From positions 1,674,001-1,738,000 of the forward strand of contig NZ_JARVZZ010000001.1 of NCBI RefSeq assembly GCF_029846115.1: DNA of 64,000 nucleotides. Reading direction: 5' to 3'. The DNA comes from Serratia marcescens (lineage in GTDB: Bacteria > Pseudomonadota > Gammaproteobacteria > Enterobacterales > Enterobacteriaceae). This document shows positions 18,938 to 32,069 of this stretch, one piece after another. The notes beneath the pieces were generated by a model, which saw only the letters and a list, made by a program, of their open reading frames with translations, had not been told where the DNA came from and ran no database searches. A program made the translations under genes and the position numbers. Numbering within the stretch: position 1 is the first letter of the stretch; each line of letters opens with the position of its first letter.

Positions 18938-20410
18938 ATGGATAAACTCACACCGCTCAAACCGCTTCCTTCCCTGTGCGCCCTTGCCGCCACGCTGATC
19001 ATCTGGTTCCTCATTCCCGTGCCGGAGGGCGTTGCGCCCAACGCCTGGCAACTGCTGGCGCTGTTTATCGGCACCATCATCGCCATCATTGGCAAAGCGA
19101 TGCCGATCGGCGCGGTTTCGGTGATCGCCATCGCTCTGGTGGCGGTGACCGGCGTCACCAACCCCGGCAAGCCGGGCGCCGCGCTGGACGATGCGCTCAG
19201 CGGCTTTTCCAACCCGCTGATCTGGCTGATCGGCTTTTCGATCATGATCTCCCTCAGCCTGAACAAAACCGGGCTGGGCGCGCGCATCGGCTACTACTTT
19301 ATTTCGCTGTTCGGCAAGAAAACGTTGGGCATCGCCTATGCGCTGACGCTGGCGGAAACCACGCTGGCGCCGGTGACGCCGAGCAACACCGCGCGCGGCG
19401 GCGGCATCATTCACCCGATCATGAAGTCGATCGCCGACAGCTTCGGCTCTAAACCCGAGCTCAATACCTCCGGCAAAATCGGCCGCTACCTGTCGTTGGT
19501 AAACTACAACATCAACCCGGTTACCTCGGCGATGTTTATCACCGCCACCGCGCCTAACCCGCTGATCGTCAGCCTGATCGCCAAAGGCACCCACGGCAGC
19601 TTCGAGCTGTCCTGGTCGATGTGGGCGATTGCCGCCCTGGTGCCGGGGCTGTGCTCGCTGATCGTGATGCCGCTGGTCATCTACCTGCTGTATCCGCCGG
19701 AGGTAAAAAGTACTCCGGACGCGCCGCGTTTCGCGCGCGACAAACTGCAGGCGCTGGGGCCGATAACGCTGCCGGAGAAAATCACCCTCGGGGTGTTCGC
19801 GCTGTTGCTGGCGTTGTGGGCCGGCATTCCGGCGATGATCTTCGGTCCGGCGCTGGCGGTCAATCCCACCACCGCGGCGCTGATCGGCCTGGCGGTGCTG
19901 CTGGCCACCGGCGTGCTGAGCTGGGAGGATGTGCTCAAGCATAAAGGCGCGTGGGACACCGTGGTGTGGTTCTCGGCGCTGGTGATGATGGCCAGCTTCC
20001 TCGGCAAGCTGGGGCTGATCGGCTGGCTGTCGCAAACCGTGGGCAACGGCATCGACCATATGGGCATGAGCTGGGTGGGCGGCACGATCTTGCTGACCCT
20101 CATCTATTTGTATTCGCACTATTTCTTCGCCAGCACCACCGCGCACGTGACGGCGATGTTCGCTGCCTTCTTCGCCGCCGGCATCGCGCTCGGCGCGCCA
20201 CCGGCGCTGCTGGGCCTGATCCTGGCGTTCTCTTCCTCGCTGATGATGTCGCTGACGCATTACGGTACCGGCACCGCGCCGATCATCTTTGGCTCCGGCT
20301 ACGTGACGCTGGGGGAATGGTGGAAAGCGGGATGGGTGATGAGCGTGGTTAACCTGTTGATCTGGATCCTGATCGGTGGGGCGTGGTGGAAGCTGCTGGG
20401 CTACTGGTGA
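18938..20410 (+). CDS. DASS-family anion (dicarboxylate/citrate-type) transporter
   Basis: Putative inner-membrane transporter of the divalent anion:sodium symporter family, related to E. coli YbhI, CitT and TtdT. The 490-residue protein has about twelve hydrophobic segments, the family motif PVTPSNTARGGG (SNT motif) near residue 150, a second Ser-Thr-Thr motif (ASTTAHVTAM) near 395, and THYGTGTAPIIFG near the end. The substrate is probably a di- or tricarboxylate such as 2-oxoglutarate, malate or citrate, but sequence alone cannot say. The ribosome site is weak (GTGGGAAC). It sits between setA and leuD, where E. coli has no such gene, and its stop codon overlaps an ERIC repeat. The 144 bp before it contain a loose inverted repeat (AAACGAC...GTCGTTT). 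Confidence 0.85.
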   Translation: MDKLTPLKPLPSLCALAATLIIWFLIPVPEGVAPNAWQLLALFIGTIIAIIGKAMPIGAVSVIAIALVAVTGVTNPGKPGAALDDALSGFSNPLIWLIGFSIMISLSLNKTGLGARIGYYFISLFGKKTLGIAYALTLAETTLAPVTPSNTARGGGIIHPIMKSIADSFGSKPELNTSGKIGRYLSLVNYNINPVTSAMFITATAPNPLIVSLIAKGTHGSFELSWSMWAIAALVPGLCSLIVMPLVIYLLYPPEVKSTPDAPRFARDKLQALGPITLPEKITLGVFALLLALWAGIPAMIFGPALAVNPTTAALIGLAVLLATGVLSWEDVLKHKGAWDTVVWFSALVMMASFLGKLGLIGWLSQTVGNGIDHMGMSWVGGTILLTLIYLYSHYFFASTTAHVTAMFAAFFAAGIALGAPPALLGLILAFSSSLMMSLTHYGTGTAPIIFGSGYVTLGEWWKAGWVMSVVNLLIWILIGGAWWKLLGYW

Positions 20411-20534
20411 TACCCGTCATACTTGAAACTGCCGCCGTGTTGGCTGTGTAAGTGCACCCCTGTCACTTAGTACACTAAGCTCCAGGGGATTGACTTACTT
20501 GCCGCCTTGCCGCAGTTCCAATTATTTAGGGTAT
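20410..20534. repeat. ERIC repeat (125 bp)
   Basis: Same termini as the element at 2357: ATACCCGTCATACTT at the left and ATTATTTAGGGTAT at the right. The minus strand carries GGAGCTTAGTGTACTAAGTGAC, which corresponds closely to the two ERIC core arms. It starts on the last base of the transporter stop codon and ends 10 bp before the leuD stop codon, so it fills the gap between convergent genes and may act as a bidirectional hairpin terminator. Confidence 0.88.
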
Positions 20535-20544
20535 TCGCCAACGA

Positions 20545-21147
20545 TCAGTTCAGAAACGCCGGCTGCTGCGCTTCGTAGCGGGAGATGTCCGCTTCGTGCT
20601 GCAGCGTCAGACCGATGCTGTCCAGCCCGTTGATCATGCAGTGGCGGCGGAAGCTGTCGATTTCGAACGGATAGCTTTTGCCGCCGGCGTTGACCGTCTG
20701 GTTCTCCAGATCCACCACGAACGCCGTCCCCTCGTTGGCGTCCACCAGCTTGAACAGCTCATCCACCTGCTGCTCGCTCAGCGTCACCGGCAACAGCTGG
20801 TTGTTGAACGAGTTGCCGTAGAAGATATCGGCGAAGCTCGGCGCGATCACCACTTTGAACCCGTAATCGGTCAGCGCCCAGGGCGCGTGTTCGCGCGAGG
20901 AACCGCAGCCGAAGTTCTCGCGCGCCAACAGGATACTCGCGCCTTTATAGCGCGGTTTATTCAGCACGAACTCCGGGTTCGGCTGCTGGCCGGCGTCGTC
21001 GAGGAAACGCCAGTCGTTGAACAGGTGCTGGCCGAAGCCGGTGCGGGTGACCTTCTGTAAAAACTGTTTGGGAATAATGGCGTCGGTATCGACGTTGGCC
21101 GCATCCAAAGGCACCACTAAGCCGGTATGTTGAGTAAATTTAGCCAC
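20545..21147 (-). CDS. leuD: LeuD, 3-isopropylmalate dehydratase small subunit
   Basis: Small (swivel-domain) subunit of isopropylmalate isomerase, acting with LeuC in leucine synthesis. The 200 residues include [13 protein letters not shown], the aconitase-family segment near the active site, and [13 protein letters not shown] near the N-terminus. It is the last gene of leuABCD, nine bases after leuC. The ERIC repeat directly downstream is the only terminator-like structure. Confidence 0.96.
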   Translation of the reverse strand: MAKFTQHTGLVVPLDAANVDTDAIIPKQFLQKVTRTGFGQHLFNDWRFLDDAGQQPNPEFVLNKPRYKGASILLARENFGCGSSREHAPWALTDYGFKVVIAPSFADIFYGNSFNNQLLPVTLSEQQVDELFKLVDANEGTAFVVDLENQTVNAGGKSYPFEIDSFRRHCMINGLDSIGLTLQHEADISRYEAQQPAFLN

Positions 21148-21156
21148 GTTAGCCCC

Positions 21157-25227
<4,071 letters not shown>

Positions 25228-25267
25228 CGGTGCATTCCTTATCGTGTTGATTTCACGCTAAGCGGGC

Positions 25268-25297
25268 AAAAAAAAACCCGCGCAGTAGCGCGGGTTT
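25268..25297 (-). terminator. leuABCD attenuator terminator
   Basis: On the minus strand, AAACCCGCGC and GCGCGGGTTT pair around a 4-base loop, and nine consecutive T follow. It sits between the leuL stop (25318) and the leuA start (25227), the classical attenuator position. Confidence 0.93.
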
Positions 25298-25317
25298 CTT
25301 ATGGGTGATCGGCTGAG

Positions 25318-25401
25318 TCAGCTCCGAACTTCGTCCACAGGGATACCGCGCAAACAAGATGCGTTAAGTAGTAGGCCTAGTAGACGGTGAGTACGGATCA
25401 T
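25318..25401 (-). CDS. leuL: LeuL, leu operon leader peptide
   Basis: 27-residue leader reading MIRTHRLLGLLLNASCLRG... with five leucine codons in a stretch of six, four of them CTA, a rare codon elsewhere in this window. E. coli LeuL has GLLLLNASSLRG at the same place. Ribosome stalling there under leucine shortage would favour the antiterminator over the hairpin at 25268. The ATG at 25401 is the only sensible start; upstream AGAGAAG is a modest ribosome site. Confidence 0.92.
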   Translation of the reverse strand: MIRTHRLLGLLLNASCLRGIPVDEVRS

Positions 25402-26099
25402 AAGGGTTCAGCTTCTCTTAAATGGGGTGTCTGCCTAATTTGATACGTGATTGCCCTGGCGATGTCAACACCTGATTGAATGCGGGGACAATGCATCGGC
25501 TAATCGGCCGAACAGAGGATCATGCGGCAAAAAAGCGACGCCCTAGAGAAAAAACGGGTCCAGTTTGCGTGCTGCTTAGCATAAACGAATCGAATATAGA
25601 CTGCGCTAATTGCTTCTGGATTTCGTTGCGTTAAGATTTGTGATTAAAAAATAAGAGGGATTAATCACGGGGAGTAATAAAATAACATTTTTAATACAAA
25701 TGATTTAAATTGAATCCATATGAACAATTGATTGTTTTAGTCATAATATAACAAAATAATGCGTTTTTACACAAAGTGAGCGGTGTTTTTAGATGGTTTG
25801 ATTGCTTATGATGTGTTTTTATAGTTTGTCTCATACAGTGCGGCTACGTTGTTTAATTGTATTAATCATTTTTGATACCTAATTATTAGTACTACCCAGG
25901 TGGCATTCTTCTCGTTGACGGGGGAAGCTGCTGACATGTATTCCATATACGACTTATATCGTGTCGATAACACGAGGTTTTTTATCGGTTGATGACGGTA
26001 ATGGCAGGATTTGTCGTGCAAAGATAAGACAATGCGGCGTTTCATTGTTTGTCGAGCATAAGGATTAGATTATCTACACAGGATTTAGTGGAGTGAAAT
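25402..26099. promoter_or_regulatory. AT-rich regulatory region between leuABCD and leuO
   Basis: Seven hundred bases without a convincing gene. The leu-proximal part carries the leuL promoter; from about 25590 to 25880 the DNA becomes strikingly AT-rich, with A/T tracts unlike the GC-rich genes around it. In E. coli and Salmonella the corresponding region is bound by H-NS and LeuO; that role is inferred here from composition and position. I cannot assign individual promoter elements with confidence. Confidence 0.6.
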
Positions 26100-27047
26100 A
26101 TGGCTGAATATGATTCAGAAATCGCCATGGTCAAAGAGCCGGCGGACATTCATTTGCGCAGCGTCGATCTTAATTTGCTGACGGTGTTTGACGCCGTGAT
26201 GCAAATGCAAAATATTACGCGAGCCGCTAATTCGTTAGGGATGTCGCAGCCGGCAGTGAGCAACGCGGTAGCGCGCCTGAAGGTGATGTTCAACGACGAA
26301 CTGTTCGTGCGCTGCGGGCGCGGGATCCAGCCCACCATGCGGGCCAGGCAGCTGTTTGGTCCGGTGCGGCAAGCGCTGCAGCTGGTGCAGAATGAGTTGC
26401 CGGGTGCCGAGTTCGAGCCGCTGACCAGCACGCGAGCGTTCTCTCTTTCGCTGTGCAGCCCGCTCGACTTGCGCCTGGGCGCTGGGATAATCAATCACGT
26501 CAAACAGATCGCACCGCAGCTTAATCTGCAAATAAAGTCATACATTAACAATAATATCGAACATCAATTGCGTTATCAGGACGTCGAGTTTGTCATCGGC
26601 TACAGCCGTTTCGAATCAGCGGAGTTTCGCAGCCTGGCGATGTTCGACGACGAATTAGTGCTGGCGGTTGCGCAGGCGCACCCGAGAATGGGCGAGGAGG
26701 CGACGCCGGAGCACATGCTGGCCGAGCAGCACGCCGTGGTTTCCCTGGAAAGTTTTGGATCGTTCAGTAAACCTTTTTATTTAGAGGAGCCGATGCTGCG
26801 CGCCGTGACGCAACAGTGCACGGATCTCTACAGCGTGTTGAATATGGTGTCGCAAACGGAAATGGTGGCGATTGCGCCCGCCTGGTTGGTGCGACAGCAG
26901 ACGGAGGCATTGAAAATAAAGGCGGTTCCTTTATGTGGCAATGATAATAAAGCCACCTGCTATCTCTCTTGGCATGAATCCTCCGAGCGGGATAAAGGCC
27001 ATCAGTGGATGAAATCCGTCCTGATTGAGGCAGGCAACCCAAAGTAA
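26100..27047 (+). CDS. leuO: LeuO, LysR-family global regulator
   Basis: LysR-type regulator that antagonises H-NS silencing of many loci, including stress and surface genes. The 315-residue protein (E. coli 314) has the N-terminal helix-turn-helix NITRAANSLGMSQPAVSNAVARLK at about residues 38-61 and the effector domain ending CYLSWHESSERDKGHQWM, a LeuO hallmark. ATG at 26100 follows TGGAG at good spacing. It is divergent from leuABCD as usual, but an acyl-CoA synthetase gene follows it instead of ilvIH. The gene itself is less GC-rich than its neighbours near the C-terminus. Confidence 0.95.
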   Translation: MAEYDSEIAMVKEPADIHLRSVDLNLLTVFDAVMQMQNITRAANSLGMSQPAVSNAVARLKVMFNDELFVRCGRGIQPTMRARQLFGPVRQALQLVQNELPGAEFEPLTSTRAFSLSLCSPLDLRLGAGIINHVKQIAPQLNLQIKSYINNNIEHQLRYQDVEFVIGYSRFESAEFRSLAMFDDELVLAVAQAHPRMGEEATPEHMLAEQHAVVSLESFGSFSKPFYLEEPMLRAVTQQCTDLYSVLNMVSQTEMVAIAPAWLVRQQTEALKIKAVPLCGNDNKATCYLSWHESSERDKGHQWMKSVLIEAGNPK

Positions 27048-27513
27048 AGCGATAAAAAATGGAAGCCACATAAAGATAATATTCAACTGAGCGTTTTTTT
27101 CTCATGATAAAAACTAAGAACTATCTGTGTTTTTATTAAGATGTTTCTTGGTTTTACGGTGATAAAATAACTTATTTTCAGAGTGAGTTTGTTCGTTCAG
27201 CAAAAATAATTAATATAAATTAATATTCTGATTTTTACTTTTCGACTGGTATTTTAAACTAACTCGATGCGGCGGCCCGAACGGGCCGCGTTTTACTGCC
27301 ATCAGCAAACCTTTTCCTCCCCGTTTTGTCCAACCGATGAAAGTGCGGAAGTCGGACTGAGTTTTGGCTCACACTTCTACGCTGAAATTGCTTTTCCCTC
27401 TGCCTGAGAGTAGGTAGACTGCGCAGAAAAAAGTAAACACGTGTAAGCTGAGATGAGAGCCGTAAGGCGTCGTTCAGGCTTAACTGTTTGATTCATTCCA
27501 GGCTTAGAGCACT
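27048..27513. other. Gap after leuO: AT-rich tail, terminator and upstream region of the next gene
   Basis: The first 210 bases are AT-rich and hold no gene I can support. A terminator hairpin lies at 27272-27289. The remaining 220 bases must carry the promoter of the synthetase gene at 27514; a -35-like TTGCTT (about 27400) is visible but its -10 is poor, so I do not call it. Confidence 0.5.
27272..27294 (+). terminator. Terminator downstream of leuO
   Basis: GCGGCCC-GAAC-GGGCCGC, a seven-pair GC-rich stem, followed by GTTTTA. It lies 225 bp after the leuO stop and just before the next transcription unit. Confidence 0.75.
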
Positions 27514-29322
27514 ATGATCACTAATCTGCTGCAATACCATTTGATCCATCGTATACAGCATCAAATCATCCACCGAGCCGATCGCACAGCTTTTCGCCAA
27601 TGGTCGCCCAACGGCGAGTTGCAACTGACCTGGGGAGAGGCCGCCACCCGCATCGATCGCATTGCTGCCGGACTGCTGGGGTTGGGCGTCGAAGTGCAAG
27701 AACGCATCGGTATTTTCGCCAATAACACGATGGCCTGGGCGTTGACCGATCTCGCTATCCTTCACCTGCGCGGCATCAGCGTACCGCTCTATTCCACCAA
27801 TACGCCGGCGCAGGCGGCGTTCGTCACCAACGACGCCGACATCCGTATACTGTTCGTCGGCGAGCAGGCGCAGCTTGACGCCGCCATCGCGCTGCGCGGC
27901 GTCTGCCCACAGCTGCGCCATATTGTCGTCTTCGACGAGGATGCCGATCTGCGCGGCTGCGAGATCGCACAGCATCTGAGCGCCTTCGAACGCGCTGCCG
28001 ATCCGGCGGCTTTTGCCGCTCAACGTCTGCAGCGTATTGAAGAGTGCGACCTGCAGGATCTCTTCACCCTGATCTATACCTCGGGTACTACCGGCGAGCC
28101 GAAAGGGGTGATGCTGGACTACCGCAACCTGGCGGCGCAGCTCTACCTGCATGATGAAAGACTGACGGTCGGCGAAGAGGATGTGTCGCTCAGCTTCCTG
28201 CCGCTGTCGCACGTGTTCGAACGTGCCTGGAGCTTCTTTGTGATGCATTCCGGCGCGCAGAACGTTTTCCTGCCGAACACCGACTGGGTGCGGGAAGCGA
28301 TGGGGCAGGTCCGCCCGACGCTGATGTGTGCGGTGCCGCGTTTCTACGAGAAGATTTTCAGCGCGGTGCACGAAAAAGTGGCGCGCGCGCCTTGGCTGCG
28401 CCGTGCGTTGTTCCACTGGGCGATCGTCTGCGGCGAGCGCAAATTCCTGCAGGAGCGCGCCGGCAAACCGTTGGGCAAAGTGTTCGACTTCACCCACCGC
28501 TGGGCCGATAAGCTGGTGTTGAGCAAGCTGCGCGGTATCCTCGGCGGCCGGGTGCGCTTTCTGCCGGCGGCGGGCGCCAAGCTGGACGACAATGTGATCC
28601 TGTTTTTCCAGGCGATGGGCGTCAACATCAAGTACGGTTACGGCATGACCGAAACCTGTGCGACCGTCTCCTGCTGGGAAGAGGGGCATTTCCGCTTCGG
28701 CTCCATCGGCAAACCGCTGCCGGAGGTCGAGGTGCGCATTGGCGAGGAAAATGAAATCCAGGTGCGCGGGCCGATCGTGATGCGCGGCTATTTCAACAAA
28801 CCGTTGGAAACCGCCGCGACCTTTACCGAGGACGGCTGGCTGAAAACCGGCGACGCCGGGGCGATCGATGAAGAGGGCAACCTGTTCATCACCGAACGCC
28901 TGAAGGATTTGATGAAAACCTCCGGCGGCAAGTATATCGCGCCACAAATGCTGGAAGGCACGCTGGCGCAGGATCGCTTTATCGAGCAGGTGGCGATCAT
29001 CGCCGATGCGCGTAAATTCGTTTCCGCGCTGATCGTGCCGTGCTTTGAGTCGCTGGAAGAGTATGCGAAGTCAGTGAACCTGAAATACCAGGATCGCCTG
29101 GAACTGCTGCGCAACGGCGAGATCCTCGAGATGTTCGAAAAGCGCCTGCGCGAGATGCAAAAGGAGCTGGCTCGCTTCGAACAGGTGAAGAAGTTCACGC
29201 TGCTGCCGGCGGCCTTTTCGATGGAGCTGGGGGAGTTGACGCCAACGCTCAAGCTGCGCCGCAAGGTGATCCTGCAGCGCTATCAGCGCGAAATCGACTC
29301 GATGTACCAGGAACAGGCCTGA
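27514..29322 (+). CDS. AMP-dependent synthetase, long-chain acyl-CoA ligase-like
   Basis: Adenylate-forming enzyme of the ANL superfamily, closest in pattern to long-chain fatty acyl-CoA synthetases of the 600-residue class (FadD15/LACS-like) rather than E. coli FadD. It would activate a carboxylic acid with ATP and join it to CoA. Motifs in order: P-loop YTSGTTGEPKGVM at about residues 189-201, GYGMTETCATVS at about 375, GDAGAIDEEG at about 446, and the A10-region SGGKYIAP with its catalytic lysine at about 470. No signal peptide or clear membrane helix. The true substrate is unknown. The ribosome site is weak. It sits alone between leuO and ilvIH with terminators on both sides, so it is probably monocistronic. 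Confidence 0.85.
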   Translation: MITNLLQYHLIHRIQHQIIHRADRTAFRQWSPNGELQLTWGEAATRIDRIAAGLLGLGVEVQERIGIFANNTMAWALTDLAILHLRGISVPLYSTNTPAQAAFVTNDADIRILFVGEQAQLDAAIALRGVCPQLRHIVVFDEDADLRGCEIAQHLSAFERAADPAAFAAQRLQRIEECDLQDLFTLIYTSGTTGEPKGVMLDYRNLAAQLYLHDERLTVGEEDVSLSFLPLSHVFERAWSFFVMHSGAQNVFLPNTDWVREAMGQVRPTLMCAVPRFYEKIFSAVHEKVARAPWLRRALFHWAIVCGERKFLQERAGKPLGKVFDFTHRWADKLVLSKLRGILGGRVRFLPAAGAKLDDNVILFFQAMGVNIKYGYGMTETCATVSCWEEGHFRFGSIGKPLPEVEVRIGEENEIQVRGPIVMRGYFNKPLETAATFTEDGWLKTGDAGAIDEEGNLFITERLKDLMKTSGGKYIAPQMLEGTLAQDRFIEQVAIIADARKFVSALIVPCFESLEEYAKSVNLKYQDRLELLRNGEILEMFEKRLREMQKELARFEQVKKFTLLPAAFSMELGELTPTLKLRRKVILQRYQREIDSMYQEQA

Positions 29323-29638
29323 CGCCGCCGCCGGGCCATGCATCCGGTGAAAAAAGCGGCATATCCTTCACCTGATTTAGTTCTGTAATTTCCCCCCTGT
29401 TCGAAACAATGCCTAGCCTGACAACCCTGAGGCTAGCGCATTGTTTTTATAAAGCCGCGATCGCCAGCCGCTTGGCAATAACCCCGCTACCGTTAAGCCA
29501 TTTTGCCGTTTGCCTGCCCCATATTCTGACGTTATGTTAATTCGATAGCGACAACCCATAAAAACTTTGGGGCATTGCCCCGCAGCAGGCGCTACGTTCC
29601 GGCGCCAGACAAGAATAAGCAAGCCTGGAGGCAAACCC
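29323..29638 (+). promoter_or_regulatory. Gap before ilvI: terminator and ilvIH promoter region
   Basis: Contains a terminator for the synthetase gene (29404-29448) and then about 190 bp that must include the ilvIH promoter. In E. coli this promoter is activated by Lrp through several upstream sites; I cannot pick individual Lrp sites by eye. The ribosome site GGAGG lies at 29627-29631, eight bases before the ilvI ATG. Confidence 0.5.
29404..29448 (+). terminator. Terminator of the acyl-CoA synthetase gene
   Basis: AAACAATG-C-CTAGCC and GGCTAG-CG-CATTGTTT pair around a 12-base loop, with two further T after the stem. The arms are long and nearly perfect. Confidence 0.8.
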
Positions 29639-31357
29639 ATGGAGATGTTGTCAGGAGCCGAGATGGTCGTCCGATCGTTGATCGATCAGGGCGTTAAGCA
29701 TGTATTCGGCTACCCCGGCGGGGCGGTGCTCGATATCTACGACGCCCTGCATACGGTTGGAGGGATCGATCATATTCTGGTGCGCCATGAGCAGGGCGCG
29801 GTGCACATGGCCGACGGCTACGCACGCGCCACCGGTGAAGTGGGCGTGGTGCTGGTGACCTCCGGCCCCGGCGCCACCAACGCCATTACCGGCATCGCCA
29901 CTGCCTACATGGACTCGATCCCGATGGTGGTGCTGTCGGGGCAGGTGCCCAGCTCGCTGATCGGCTACGACGCCTTCCAGGAGTGCGATATGGTGGGGAT
30001 TTCGCGCCCGGTGGTGAAGCACAGCTTCCTGGTAAAACGTACCGAAGACATCCCGGCGGTGCTGAAGAAGGCGTTCTACCTGGCTTCCAGCGGCCGCCCC
30101 GGCCCGGTGGTGATCGATCTGCCGAAAGATATCGTCGGCCCGGCGGTGCGGATGCCTTATGCCTACCCGCAGGACGTGAGCATGCGTTCTTATAACCCGA
30201 CGGTGCAGGGCCACCGCGGGCAGATCAAACGCGCGTTGCAAACCATTCTGGCGGCCAAAAAGCCGGTGATGTACGTCGGCGGCGGCGCGATCAGCGCCGG
30301 TTGCGAAGCCGAACTGTTGGCGTTGGCGGAACAGCTGAACCTGCCGGTGACCAGCAGCCTGATGGGATTGGGCGCTTTTCCCGGTACCCATCGCCAGAGC
30401 GTCGGCATGCTCGGCATGCACGGCACCTATGAAGCCAATAAAACCATGCACCATGCTGACGTGATCTTCGCCGTCGGCGTGCGTTTCGACGATCGCACCA
30501 CCAATAATCTGGCCAAATACTGCCCTGACGCCACCGTGCTGCACATCGATATCGATCCGACCTCGATCTCCAAAACGGTGGACGCCGATATTCCGATCGT
30601 CGGCGATGCCAGGCAGGTGTTGGTTCAGATGTTGGAGCTGTTGGCTCAGGGCGAGAAAGCGCAGGATCACGACGCGCTGCGTGACTGGTGGCAGTCTATC
30701 GAGCAGTGGCGTGCCCGCGACTGCCTGGGTTACGACAAGCACAGCGGCACCATCAAACCGCAAGCGGTGATCGAAACCCTGCACCGCCTGACCAAAGGCG
30801 ACGCCTATGTCACCTCGGACGTGGGCCAGCACCAGATGTTCGCCGCGCTCTATTATCCGTTCGATAAACCGCGCCGCTGGATCAACTCTGGCGGCCTCGG
30901 CACCATGGGCTTCGGTTTGCCGGCGGCATTGGGCGTCAAGCTGGCGCTGCCGGAGGAAACCGTGGTGTGCGTGACCGGCGACGGCAGCATTCAAATGAAC
31001 ATTCAGGAGCTGTCCACCGCGCTGCAATATAACCTCCCGGTGGTGGTAGTGAACCTCAACAACCGCTATCTGGGCATGGTTAAACAGTGGCAGGACATGA
31101 TTTATTCCGGCCGTCACTCGCAGTCCTACATGGATTCGCTGCCGGACTTCGTCAAGCTGGCCGAGGCTTACGGCCATGTCGGCATCGCCATCCGCACGCC
31201 GGATGAACTGGAGAGCAAGCTGGCGCAGGCGCTGGCGGAAAAAGAGCGGCTGGTGTTCGTCGACGTGACCGTCGATGAAACTGAACATGTTTACCCGATG
31301 CAGATCCGCGGCGGAAGCATGGACGAAATGTGGCTTAGCAAAACGGAGAGGACCTGA
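29639..31357 (+). CDS. ilvI: IlvI, acetolactate synthase III catalytic (large) subunit
   Basis: ThDP-dependent AHAS III large subunit, a valine-sensitive isozyme parallel to IlvB. The ATG at 29639 gives [14 protein letters not shown], identical to E. coli, and 572 residues (574 in E. coli). The catalytic glutamate lies in [14 protein letters not shown] near residue 47, and the ThDP motif [11 protein letters not shown] through NNRYLGM is near 430-460. A longer in-frame reading from 29567 lacks support. It overlaps nothing and is followed two bases later by ilvH. Confidence 0.97.
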   Translation: MEMLSGAEMVVRSLIDQGVKHVFGYPGGAVLDIYDALHTVGGIDHILVRHEQGAVHMADGYARATGEVGVVLVTSGPGATNAITGIATAYMDSIPMVVLSGQVPSSLIGYDAFQECDMVGISRPVVKHSFLVKRTEDIPAVLKKAFYLASSGRPGPVVIDLPKDIVGPAVRMPYAYPQDVSMRSYNPTVQGHRGQIKRALQTILAAKKPVMYVGGGAISAGCEAELLALAEQLNLPVTSSLMGLGAFPGTHRQSVGMLGMHGTYEANKTMHHADVIFAVGVRFDDRTTNNLAKYCPDATVLHIDIDPTSISKTVDADIPIVGDARQVLVQMLELLAQGEKAQDHDALRDWWQSIEQWRARDCLGYDKHSGTIKPQAVIETLHRLTKGDAYVTSDVGQHQMFAALYYPFDKPRRWINSGGLGTMGFGLPAALGVKLALPEETVVCVTGDGSIQMNIQELSTALQYNLPVVVVNLNNRYLGMVKQWQDMIYSGRHSQSYMDSLPDFVKLAEAYGHVGIAIRTPDELESKLAQALAEKERLVFVDVTVDETEHVYPMQIRGGSMDEMWLSKTERT

Positions 31358-31359
31358 TC

Positions 31360-31851
31360 ATGCGCCGTATTTTATCTGTCTTGCTGGAAAACGAATCCGG
31401 TGCCTTGTCGCGCGTGATCGGGCTGTTCTCCCAGCGCGGTTATAACATCGAGAGCCTGACGGTGGCGCCGACCGACGATCCGACGCTGTCGCGCATGACT
31501 ATCCAGACCGTCGGCGACGAGAAAGTGCTGGAGCAGATTGAGAAGCAGTTGCACAAGCTGGTGGACGTGCTGCGCGTCAGCGAGCTGGTGCAGGGCGCCC
31601 ACGTCGAGCGCGAGATCATGCTGGTGAAGCTGCAGGCCAGCGGCTACGGCCGTGAAGAGGTGAAGCGCTGCGCCGATATTTTCCGCGGCCAGATCGTCGA
31701 TGTGACGGCGACGCTGTACACGGTACAGCTGGCCGGCACCAGCGACAAGCTCGACGCCTTCCTCAGCGCGGTGCGTGAAGTGGCGGAGATCGTGGAAGTG
31801 GCCCGTTCCGGCGTGGTTGGCGTGTCGCGCGGCGACAAAATCATGCGCTGA
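31360..31851 (+). CDS. ilvH: IlvH, acetolactate synthase III regulatory (small) subunit
   Basis: Regulatory subunit conferring valine inhibition on IlvI. The 163 residues equal the E. coli length: an N-terminal ACT domain ([23 protein letters not shown]) and a C-terminal ACT-like domain ([19 protein letters not shown]). It is translated immediately after ilvI and followed by a hairpin terminator at 31877. Confidence 0.97.
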   Translation: MRRILSVLLENESGALSRVIGLFSQRGYNIESLTVAPTDDPTLSRMTIQTVGDEKVLEQIEKQLHKLVDVLRVSELVQGAHVEREIMLVKLQASGYGREEVKRCADIFRGQIVDVTATLYTVQLAGTSDKLDAFLSAVREVAEIVEVARSGVVGVSRGDKIMR

Positions 31852-31876
31852 GCGCGCTCTGGTGGTGAATAATCGG

Positions 31877-31906
31877 GGGCGCGGCGTGGCTGCGCCCTTT
31901 GTTTTT
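31877..31906 (+). terminator. Terminator after ilvIH
   Basis: GGGCGC and GCGCCC pair around a nine-base loop, then TTTGTTTTT. It separates ilvIH from the cra promoter region. Confidence 0.8.
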
Positions 31907-32069
31907 CGGTATTTTTTGCCCGATTGCTGGCACCTTTCGGCAAAAGCGGTTGCTAGGCAGTGTTTTCTGCTGTTAGATCGCAGAGGCTGGATTGAATAAC
32001 CGCACGGGATGTCATGGTTAATCCGAGCACAGCCTTCACTTCTATTTTCAGCGTCATTAAGGGGTTCAT

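Noticed and set aside
18896..20260. Open frame of 454 codons on the - strand
   Set aside because: Antisense to the DASS transporter, and dominated by Gln, Arg and His as expected of a shadow frame.
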